From Lithobates sylvaticus (taxonomy: Eukaryota; Chordata; Amphibia; Anura; Ranidae), in the NCBI GenBank assembly GCA_028564925.1, contig CM053033.1, forward strand, positions 108,531,000 through 108,594,999: a stretch of 64,000 nucleotides of DNA, given 5' to 3'. Below, one piece after another: positions 11,701 to 23,700 of this stretch (position 1 is its first letter; each line of letters begins with the position of its first letter). The notes under the pieces are model-generated. The model did no database searches and was not told where the DNA came from. It saw only the letters and a program-made list of their open reading frames with translations. Made by a program: the position numbers and the translations under genes.

Positions 11701-14700
11701 AAAGTGTGTCTTTCACTGTACTAAGTAAAAATCCTTGGCTTTCTTTGGTAAGGTCTCCTTGGCTGCCTTTGATGAGTTTTCCTAGGCTACCTTTGTTGCA
11801 ATCCATACTTTCCGAGCCCCTAACCTAGACACGGAATGTTGATTAGTATCTGCATGCCTTTTCTAGGTCAGTGGCTCAGAATAGAAAAGCAAGAATACCA
11901 GTTTTACTGAAGCCTGGCTAAGCTCAGTGAAAGTCTTGATTGACATATGGTTTGATTTAGTTGTGTCCCAATGGAAGTTCTGGAGTGACAGTGAAATTAG
12001 TGGTGAATTTACAATAATTAAATGAGGGCATTTGATCTAACAGGCCTAATGATCTAGTTGAGAAGTGAAACATCCATTTGTTCCATGTTTTATGGACCTT
12101 TGTTGGGCAAGGGCTGTGTATATAAGTACATTTTTTTGAAAGGGATAGTAAAGCTAGCTTTATAGATCCAGGTGTCTTAGGTAGGGGGACATGAACTTAT
12201 GCATTTTTGGCTGAGTTTGAGGGCAACAAATAGTTTCTCACAAGAAAATAGGGGTAAATACCCTCAATAAGCACATTTTAGGGTTAAGAACCACTGGGGA
12301 ACCCATCAAATTGATAGTCAGTTTTAACATCCCCTTTTCATTATCTACCCAAATGAAGGTGCTCATGACTATAATCCCATCATTCTCTGTGTGTTATGGT
12401 ACTGTAAACTCCCGTGTTTTTGAATTGTCTTTCCTTTGCAGCTCCCCCAGTGTTTGAATCAGGCTCCAATGTTTCTGAACCCCTCAGCAGTGTCCCGGGA
12501 TCACAGGTTACCTTGGAGTGCCAAGCCAGTGGTTCTTTGCCAATGCAGTTAATGTGGCTGAAGGATGGGAGCCAGCTTTCCTCATCCCGATTCCTCAGGA
12601 TCTCCTCTGGAGGGCGGATCCTACGGTGAGGAACCAGTCTTATGATTTTGTAGTAATATTACTTACTATTTTATGAGGCAGTAATTAGCAACATTTGTAA
12701 TTTTTTCTTCAATGAAGAAATTAAATAGCTGCATGAATTTTATGTATGTTGCCCACTGTTGCATGTATAAAAGGGTAGGGACTGCATGTATTAAAAGGAG
12801 GCACCTAAAGATGTCTGAACATAGCTTCAGAAAACATCTAAAGCACCTAAGAAGCCTTGAAACCAGGGTACTTTATTCTGCAAGATCCAGCATCAACAGG
12901 TGGTGTCGTCGGTTGGCCCACCCCTTTTTGCATCTCCTGCTTTCCTATTGGCATGTGAGGCTGCCCATCAGCAGCCATATTTCCTCACTATATGACTTTT
13001 CTCCTTCTCACGTAGTAGTGTTGCACAATTGTTGTGCATTGTTGATCCTCCTTATCAGTTTTACCAGGTATGTTGTCTGTCTGAAAACAGACATTCTGTA
13101 TTTTCTATTGATCCTGAAACATCCACAGTACTTTCGGTTGTCAAAGACCAGATAATATTTGCCTAGTCTTTGGGTCACATGTGTTTTTGTAATCCTAGCC
13201 CAATTAATCATAAGGGATTAACAATTTGTGGTAATTTTTATAAAAAAAGATCATATAGATGGCTATTATTAGTTCATTTTTTTAAAAGGTGTATAGTGTT
13301 TCATTTTCAAATGACTGTTGTTCTTTATCAATTCTAGGAATATACTAATACATTCTGTTTGAATTTTAAATGTGATCATTATGGTGTAAAATGATTCACT
13401 GAATCTATCTAATCTGTGGTCATTTGCTAACGCGTGTGCATAACCCAAATTACAAATCATGCTTTGTCAGCTTTTAGGTAGGAGCACAGTTATGTAAATT
13501 GGTGACATTGCAAAAGGCCCATCTTAGTTAAATCTGAAAAACATTAACATAAGAAATATTAATCAAATTATTGTTTTCCAAAATGCTTCTTCAAACAACC
13601 ACTAACAGTTTAACACTGTCATCCTCTGGCAATATAATGTGGTGTTACTGTATTTCTATGCAGGATATCCCAAGTACAAGTCTCAGATGCCGGAGTTTAC
13701 ACCTGTGTAGCATCAAGTCTTGCTGGAAGTGCAGAGAAAAGCTTTACCCTGCTGGTTGAGAGTATGTATCCTACCACATTTTTAATTGATGATATGATTA
13801 TATGAATATAGCTCTACCCCCCTTAGGAGCTGCTGGTGAATAGGGATATCCTATTCACCCTGCATATCCAGGCACACTGAATTTTCACAACATGCAAGAG
13901 TCAGGAAACAGTCTGGCTACTTTGTTTTGTTTATTAGGGGTATTAAACTTGGATGGGGATAGGGGTATTATGGGAATCCCACTTGACTTAAAGAACAGTT
14001 CTTCAGGGACAACATTTCTATCTACAGCTATGTTCACTCCTCATCTTCCTCCAGCACATCACTTGCTTGCAGAACACTCAGGCCCAGCTGGAACACTGTT
14101 TTGGTGGGATCTGACAAAGCATTCATCCACATCCACTAAAGCCCTTACAGGCAGGGGCCATGGGCCCCTTTGGTGTGTAGAAAAAGCCCAGTGTTCAACT
14201 ACCTTCCTGTAGCTACTGATCCTAGCACAACCTCTTCAGGTACTGCCAGCCCACCAGGCTGCAGCTGCCCCTTTCACTAGCCCTCCTGGCTATTATTCCA
14301 CAGTCCTCCTTGACTGACTCTACAACCATCCCAGACTGCCGCCTCAGTCTTCTCAGGCTGTCTCCCAGTCCTCCCAGACTGTCTCACTCTCCAGCCACCT
14401 GGCTGTCTTCTCCTGGAGATCTCCAGGACGTGCTCGCTGGCTCCTACTGTCCTCACACATGTTCCGGGCCTCTGGACAGGACTCCACCATGTGTTGTAAG
14501 AGGATCCCTCCTGCACCCGAGCCCCAGGCCTGAGGTCATCCCCCGACTAGCTCTCTCATGTGCCTCTCCTCCAGGATCTCCTCTCTCCCCCTGGATGCAC
14601 TCGAGCCCCAGCCCAGGGTCACCCTCCTCCCCCCAGACTGGGGAGCTCACCGTGGGCCCCGACAGCCTCCACACTCTCTCACTCCAGCTCTTCCACCTGA

Positions 14701-17700
14701 CAACTCCTCCCTAGCTGGGCTGACCCTGGGTATTTCAAGGAGACCTGCCCCCTGCCAATCCAAGTTGGGGAATGGTCAATGCTCCCTTAAGATACCCCAG
14801 GCAGCTCCACCGCTCCTCTCCTCCTTTTCTAATACCTTCTAGAATGAAGAGGGAGGTGACAGTGATGCTACCCATGAGCCATCCATCCCTGCCCGGAGCC
14901 ACTCCAAGCCCAGAATGAAAACAAACAGGCCTAGTCACCAGCTAGGTCTGCCTAAATTGTCCTACTCTCCAGAAAAATCCTCACTCTAGCACCTACCTAA
15001 CTAGAGGGTGCTACATATAAATCTTTCTAATACCATTTGTGTGTCTGCAACATAAATGTTGCCACTCATGTGTGACTTGTTTGTCTCCTACATGCTTGCC
15101 CTCAGGAGATGCAAGGTCAGTAAAATACTAAATCTCTTTGAAGAAATGAGTGTGGCGCATTTTTTGACTAAAATACCCCATAAAAGGAGAAATCTGTAAC
15201 TTAAATGTGACTGATACAGAAAATAGTCTCTATTGTTGGTCAAATGCAAATCATGCAGAAGGTGTCCTTGAACTCTTGCTATGCTGAACTGTTAGTTTAG
15301 GATATCTGATTTAAATATATATATTGATATTTCTATACCAGCCTTGCCTGTGGAGAATTCTGAGAGCACAGAGGAAGTGACTGCTGTCAAAGGTTCCTCC
15401 GTGACATTCACCTGTGAAGCTCATGGGTCTCCGCTCCCCTCGCTGTCCTGGGAGAAAGATGGCGAACCTCTCAACTTACAAAGTAACCTTCTGTCCAATG
15501 GTCTGGGGACCCGGCTGTATCTAGAGTCAGTTCATGCTGGGGATTCTGGTCTTTACTCCTGCATCGCTCACAATGCTGCCAGGAGAGTCAGCAAACACTT
15601 CCGCCTGATTGTTCTAGGTATGTGGGCCAAGAATGACTTGTATCTATAGGTTTCATGAATGACACTGCCTGCCTTACAAATGTTTCACTGTTTCGGATAT
15701 TTGCCATGTGGGGACAAAAGAACCGGTGGTCTATAGAAGCACAGATAGACACATGCATATAGATCCTTGATGTGAACCAAAACTTTCCCCTTACTAGCCA
15801 GAGTAATGCCGCGTACACACGAGCAGAATTTCCGTCCAAAAAATCTTGGATGTTTTTTCCGACGTAATTCCGCTCAAGCTTGTCTTGCATACACACGGTC
15901 ACACAAAAGTTCTCTGAACTTTCGACCATCAAGAATGCGGTGACGTACAACACTAGGACAAGCTGAGAAAATTAATTTCAATGTTTCCGAGCATGCATCA
16001 AATTGTGTTATTTTTTTTCCACATCCGAATTGCATACAGACGATTGCATTTTCGGATAGGAACTTTTCCCGACCGAAAAAATAGAGAACATGCTCTCAAT
16101 CCTTTGCTGGCTGGAATTCCACCAGCAAAAGACCGATGGAGCATACACACGGTCGCATTTTCCGACAAAAAGCTCTGATCTGAGTTTTGCTGGCGGCATT
16201 TCCGATCATGTGTACGTGGCATAACAGGTTCACTTTACAGGAGAACCTTAGAAGCATGATGTAACCAGGTTTTTGTGGCTTTTTAGGCTTCTGTTACTAG
16301 ACCACCCCAAAAATACTTGGTACTTCAGGGTGTTAAAGCCTGCCACTCCTCCTTCCTCCCTAAAAATATTTTTTTTTCATTTATATATGATTTTAATTTT
16401 TTTACTTTTTTGCTTGATTATAGCTCTATGTTTGTACCAGTTGGAGTCATTGTACATAGATCAATGCAAGGTTCAGATAGCTATTATGGGAAACTTATAC
16501 TTTTCAACAAAGTTACATTGAAATAGACAAAGAAGACACAGAATCCAGGAGACACAGAGGGGAGTTTATCAAGATTGGAGCAGCCAAAATCTGGAGGAGA
16601 CGTGCATCACAATCAATCAGTTTCTATCTTTTATTTTCAAAGCTTAACTGAACAAGCTACAGATAGAACCTGATTGGTTGCCATGCACAGCTGCTCCAGA
16701 ATCTGGTTGCTCCACTGCTGATAAATTATCCCTATTGTCTCTCCTGGCATTCATCTATGGCAGCATCTAGTGAGTGCTCTACTATTTAAATTTTTATAGT
16801 TGCCAGCATCCTGCTTACCTGAATGGCCCTGAGCCTGAGTCAAAAAAACATGCAGTGTACAGCAGCGCCACCCTCTTTCCAAGCCAATGCAGGCTTGCAG
16901 ACACATATTGGAGCGTGAAATGGAGGTTGACCACTTAGAGGGTGCAGTCTCACCTGAAAGTCATTTTAGAAGCTTGCTGGATCTTGCTTTGAAGGATTTT
17001 TATAAAATATAAAGAAATAGGATAAAACTAAACTCCAACTAGATATAAACATTTTAATTCCTCTATGGACTTATTAAAAAATAATTAAATGTACTTTATG
17101 TATAACAGCACACGTACTTCTATCTCTGTTGACATCAGCCTTGTGTAATGACGGCAGCACACAGCAGAATGATCACTTCATCAGTGCTTGCTGCCTTTTC
17201 ACAATCCAATTACAGGTTTGGGTGCGTCCTAGACCAGGCAGTATTTCTCAACTGCAGTGTAGTCTGTAGAAAGATCCAGAACCTGACTGTTAGGAGTGTC
17301 TCAATTATAGGACTGACTGAAGGGTAATACAAATCTTTTGGCACATAAATAGTACCAAAATAGATCTATATATTTCAGTTGTATATATAGCTGTTTGCCT
17401 GGAACTCATCTTTGAGGCTGGTTAGTCTTCAAGACTCTAGCATAGTTGTAATTACTCCTGAGAGTATAATGCTCATCAATTGCCATCGGTTGCTGATGTT
17501 TTCACACTCCTCTTTGGTTGGTTTCATAATAGTTCTTGTTTATATTGTATGATCTAGAACCACCAAGAATCGAGGGACCTGCCATCTCCACTGAGGTCTC
17601 AGTTGCTGTGGATGAGTTGTTGGAATTGGTGTGTAATGCAGCAGGTATACCTCCCCCTCAGGTCACATGGGAGAAGGATGGACAGCCTTTATCAAATCCG

Positions 17701-20700
17701 GATGTAGTTACAAGGAATGGCACTGTCCTCAGGATAGAGAGGGTGAAGGTATGATTGCTGGTATCTCAAAAGCTCCATCTCTTCCACTTGTCAATGCTAA
17801 ATTTTGGCAGTTGACCTGCAAGTTGTATATGTGTTCCATGCTGTCAGATAATAATACTGTATACATCTTTTTAAGTCAAAATGTATGTAGCCACAAATGT
17901 TTCTGGTTTAGAGTAGGGAAGGGTTAAAACCCCCATCAGTTTATTTATTTGCTATGTGTTTCCCATTGGGGTGGATTTTCTTCACTTCAGTAGTACAGTA
18001 ACCATTGGGCTTCAATGGTAATAAGAGAGATACTGTACATTGTAATTTGTTGCTAGGGGTTACTGCCTGTTTCTCTTTCTCTTATTAAAAAGGCATTTTC
18101 ATTGTATTGCATTCTGTTTGCTGAGATTTTGTACTGTATTTATCTTTGTCACAGGCTGAAGATGGTGGAATCTATGTGTGTGTCGCTAGCAGCCCAGCGG
18201 GTAGAGATTCCAGGGCCACCTGGGTGCGAATGAAAGGTACGGAGTGGAATAAAATAGCGGAAGGCATTATTAAAGGTGTACAATTGTCATTTCCTTAAAG
18301 GGACACTACCATCTCAAAAATAAGGGAAAACATTTCTACGTGCACATAAGAAAAAAGAAAGATGGTTGGACTTTAAAGGTAGCATTTTGTTGGTTTTATT
18401 TTTTAACATTAAAAACATATATATTTAAAACAAGAAGGAAAAACATATTCAATGGCTGTAGTGATCCATGATTATAACATTGCCCTATCACCTGTTACAT
18501 GCAGTACGTGGTATACACCCACTTAATCATTCGCTGGATTGTGAAAATAGGTGTCAGGCAGAATTTCACTCAACCCGTTTCTCAGAAATGTTTTAATCTG
18601 CTTCCTCAGCCGTGCATGGATCAATATAGGCAAATGAAGAACTGGTCACTCACCCATAGCATAGAGTGGGGGTCAGGGGGTAGGGCTCTGGTTAGCTGGG
18701 TGGAAAAAGCCAGGTGCAGACCACATGACAGATATTCATGTAATGATTATATGGTGTCAATGTATTGCATCTTACTCATTAAATAACAGCTCAGGCTAAA
18801 AGTGACATGGACTGGCAAGTAGGGTTGCCACCCCATCCCTTTAAACCCGAACACATATTAATTACACAGGTTCTGAGGCAAATTTAATGCATAAATTCAT
18901 ATGTGTTCGAAGTTTAAATGGATGAGGTGGCAACCTTACTGGCAAGCCTCCATATAGCGCTTCAGTTTCCCATGGCAAACTTGTATTTTGTCTGTCATCC
19001 AACTTGTGCAGATAAATATTGGTGTATGGACAAAAATCAAACAGTAGTATCAATTTAACTCATTCTTTGCATTTTCCAGTTCCTCCCAGTGTAATTGGAT
19101 CCAGTGAACCTCGCTCAGTATCTGTGTCCATTGGTGGACAGATAGTTCTGGAATGCAGAGTGGAAGGAGATCCAGCTCCAGTTATTCAGTGGTTCAGAGG
19201 AGAAACACATCTTCAGGTACTTATAACATCTTAGAAGCCCACATTTGACATTGTAAGGCAGCAAATGTAAAATCTTTACTAAATTGTTAAATAATGCTTG
19301 TACAAACTGTTTAAACCCAGTTGTAACCAAATCCTTTTTAAGGTTGTATAAAGCAAGGAAGGAGTTATAACCCCTTTCTTTCAGGTATGTCTTTCTAATA
19401 ACTTCCTACGTGGTGGGCCAGACAAGAAGTAAAGGGAATCTCTAAAGATGGGATGCAAAGAGAAGTTTTAGTACTTGTTTTAATAGGGTGTGGAAGGCTT
19501 TAAACTTATATATTTTTTTTTTATTGCTTTCTGCCTCCCTATTGGTATACCCTTACATCCTGTCCCAGCTGATGCACAGGAGGAGAGGAATCTGAAACCC
19601 ACCCAATTGCAATACAAACTGCAATAAAAACTTTACAGAGGTTCTATCCCTTCCCCACTCTGTCATAAAGTAGAAACAATGTTTAGGCTGTCAGTGGGCT
19701 TTAATGTTCAATGCTTTGTCTTCTGCATAGTATTAACACATGCAGTCAGCATGAATTCAACTTATAAAAGCAGATACAGTTTTCATACAGCCATAAACAA
19801 TATAATAACTGGCTGATCACCATGAATACACAGGTACCCTCCAATATAGGACACAACAGCCAGTCTCCCCCTCTTTAAGACAATAACCTATTCAGAAATA
19901 ATTAAGTCAGAGCTAAACCCTGGGTAACAAACCACCTATTCCAATTTTTTTCACATTTATTTGGGCAGTTTTTGTGTTGGTAAATTATCTTTTCTTTAGA
20001 TAAAATATGATTTATTTGTGTTTTCAGTTCCTTCAAGGTGGGGAAATGGTGAGAAAATAGGGGGGAAAACATTTATGAGCAATTCATTTGCGGGCCTGAA
20101 ATAACACTCGAGGTATAGGGACATAATGTATTTTCTGGTAAAGTAGCCTCATCCACCATGTTTAATAAACATATCCCTGGATCGTCTGCTAAAAATAACA
20201 TGGACGGATCTTATAGTAGTCAGGACCCCTTTCCAATATCTGTACTGTAATTGACATGAAAGAAAACAGGTGGGAGCTCAACTGAGTGAGCCATCCCATG
20301 TGACTTATCCCAACTGAATGACACTTCCAATCTGACTCATTCCAACTGCATGTCATGTGACCCATCCAGCTGAGCAATTCATGCCATGTTACCTACTGCA
20401 ATTGAATGACCTACAGTATGCCATGTAATCAATATGAACTCAGTGAGGCATCCCGTGTGAACTATCAGCTGAGTAACCAATGTGTTTCCATCATTTGAAC
20501 GCAAAGCACCTGCCTAAAAGTACCAGTGGATGTAGGATAAGGGAGTCATGTATGAATAGAAGATCTTGAAAACTCAGATCAGTTTAAGAACAATGGTATA
20601 TGATATAAAATATAGCCAACATTTGTCAGGAGTTTAGGGCCCCCCCATTCTTCAAGTTATTGGTAGTGCACATGGGCACTGCAGTCTGTGTCCCAAAATG

Positions 20701-23700
20701 ATAAAGTTATTCTGGAGTATTTGCCACTGCAGGCACAACTGACACTCTGCAATACCTGTTTGATTGCTTTTAGTGCTACTCAAAGTAGAGGTAAAAGCAT
20801 ATCCCTGTATCCCAGAACATTAGGAGCAGGCTTGTCCTAATACCAATCCAACCCTATGATTAAGCCTCCGGTGGGCGAGGTGAAATGCATCCGGGTGTGT
20901 GGTTTGGTGGAGACATGTAGGCGGAGGCCTCTCTTTATTCTTTATTCACCTGGGCTGGTTGGGGGTAGGGGTGATTCTCTCCTCTTTACATTCCAGAATA
21001 CCGTTACTATCATATTAGGACACAGAATGCAGTGCCCACAATTAACAGATCCAATTCTACTGAAGGCCTGAAGAATGGAAAGACCAATTTCCTAAAAAGT
21101 GTTGTATGACATACATGAATAATTACTTTTCTCCATGTGGCTAGAGTTTCAAAGACTTCCAAATGGCGCTCCCCACCAACCTCCAAAATCTTACTATGTT
21201 TGAAAGGACTCACTCCAAGGACCCTCCACAAGTTGCACCGCCTCAGGCCTGCCCACCACCAGCAAGATCTAGCGCTACCTCAGAAATACATTACAAAGCT
21301 ATCATATGTTTGTAATGATAATCCATTTATAAAACTAGAAAATTTAAATACAAATAGGATAATTCTGTGACATACCGGTAGTTGAACTAGGGAATCTGGA
21401 AACCCTTTAACCTAATATACTGTATAATATGATTAGAGCACAAACTGTAATTTTGTTTTTATTTATTTTTTAAATTGCATTTTTTACAGACTGACAGGAG
21501 AGTCCAAGTTTTGTCTAAAGGCCGATATATACAGATCCACAGCCTGCAGGCCTCAGATAGCGGGGAATACACCTGCATAGCCACAAATCCAATTGGCCAG
21601 ACCAGCCTGACATTTATTGTAGAGATACAAAGTAAGTAAACAGAAAGTACTGATTATCTGTGACACCTATTGTTTCCTGGTGTCTGTTGATCACCTGATA
21701 TCCTGTATTATAGTTGCACCTTCAATCATGCCTGGACCCTCAGTAGTCAGCGCATCGGTTAACCAAAGTGCAGTTTTGCCTTGCTGGGCAGAAGGGCACC
21801 CAAAACCAGCTACAACATGGAGGAAAGATGGTACTCAGCTCTCTGTGGAAATGTCCAGGTATTGTTTTAATTCTAGTGTATATACCTGTTTTGCTTTTTA
21901 ATTGAAAAGAAAAAAGGTAATTGAGTGGCCTTTCACTTCTTCCAGGCTAGAGTTCCTCAAAGATGGCTCCCTTAGCATCCCACAAGTTCTCCTGCAGGAT
22001 TCCGGATACTACCTCTGTACAGTCACAAACTCTGCTGGAATGGCTCGGCGTGGTGTCGAGCTAAGGGTTTTTGGTAAGCTGTGATATTTATCTAGTAAAA
22101 CTGATATTAAGTTCTTTACGCTATGGTTGAACCAGCCCAAACGTTTTTGGATACAAAGGGAAAACCTCTATTAGTTTTTTTTTGCTGCAGTCCAATCCAT
22201 CCATCACCATACCCAAACCGCCCTGTTGAGGGGAGTACAACTATCATTGATACCACAAAAATGTATTGATGTTCAATTGCATAAAGTGCAATGAAACAAA
22301 GTGCAAATAACAAGCATATCCACCAACGTATTGGGGCCATGTCAGACCCCTTTCTCAAGGTGACAGACGTGTTATTTACTGAGTGAAAAAATATATCTTC
22401 TAATGAAAGTAAACAAACACTTCTTAATTTTTTTTGTAAATGTGTTTGAGCATTTTTCATACATGCTGCAACCTTCTTGAGCATGCCAAGTACTGTACTG
22501 GCCAGTATAAAATGTTTGTGCTAACTCAATTTATCTTGATAGTTAATGGTGGCTTCTCAGAGTGGCAGGAGTGGAGTCCATGTACCAGAACATGTGGCCA
22601 GGGAGTACAGGAGAGGATCCGGTTATGTAACAACCCCCCTCCCGCAAATGGGGGAAGACCATGCATGGGCAGGGATGTGGATGTGAAAGCATGCAACTTA
22701 CCACCTTGCCCAGGTAATGTTTTTACATGCTAAAACTATTTAACTGCAGGGAACATTGGTATTGTTATCATTGATTTCTTTTGCATTCTTCTTGCTTAGT
22801 GGATGGAGGATGGACAGGCTGGAGCAGCTGGTCACAGTGTTCAGCAACCTGTGGTGAAGGAAGCCGCAAACGCACTCGTTCCTGCTTCTCTCCTCCTCCC
22901 CAAAATGGTGGCAGGGCCTGTGTCGGGAAGGACTCAGAGGCAGAGCCATGTCAGCTACCTCAATGTCGAGGTAAGACATCCATAGTCAAATGTTTTTTAA
23001 TATGGAGAAATATGTGACTGGTGACCACCATTGACTATGTATGGGGTTCTCAGTATTATTCCCCACATGACTGGGCAATTCTAGTCAAGGGCCAATCATC
23101 CGCCCAGTATTTAGCACTCTGGCTTTATCTAATGGCCATCTTAAAAACTGATATTTTTTAGATAGACTTGACAAAGTTTTGGTTAGAGTTGGCAAAATTG
23201 GATACTTCTGTAAGAGTCTCATTGTTGTCTTTGACCCTGTAAGACAGGTTTCATACCAGTTTTTTTTTTCTTGTGACATTAGAATGATAAATGAAGGGAG
23301 AGGGTGTTACTGGGACAGGAAGATAAACACAGCAATAAATACCTGATCTTGTCTTGGCCATCGGTGTCAGACTAATCACTTAAATGATTGTTCCAGTTCT
23401 CTAGAATGTAATTTGCAATTATGTGATTGTAGCACCCTGCTGTTTAGGCAGGGTTGCTAAGTACTGTCTCAGCCAATTGGCAGGGGTTTCTTGTGTCCCT
23501 TGGCCTGTTGGGACAGCCTATTTATTTGGGTGGAGTTAGTTAATCGGGGTTCTGTGCCACCTAGGTGGCTGTCTGGCTGGACGTGTGTTATGCTGCCCCA
23601 GGCTGCTAGGCCGGAAGCCTGAGGCCAATCCCGGGGACATCTGGCTAGTAGGCTGTCTGAGGGCCTATCCAGAAGCAGCGCAGGGTTGGGACTGCAGGAT

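Noticed and set aside
14310-14842. GC-rich frames of 94-134 codons rich in Ser and Pro
   Set aside because: Low-complexity CT-rich repeat DNA in a hemicentin intron, inside an LTR-like fossil; no homology recognised.
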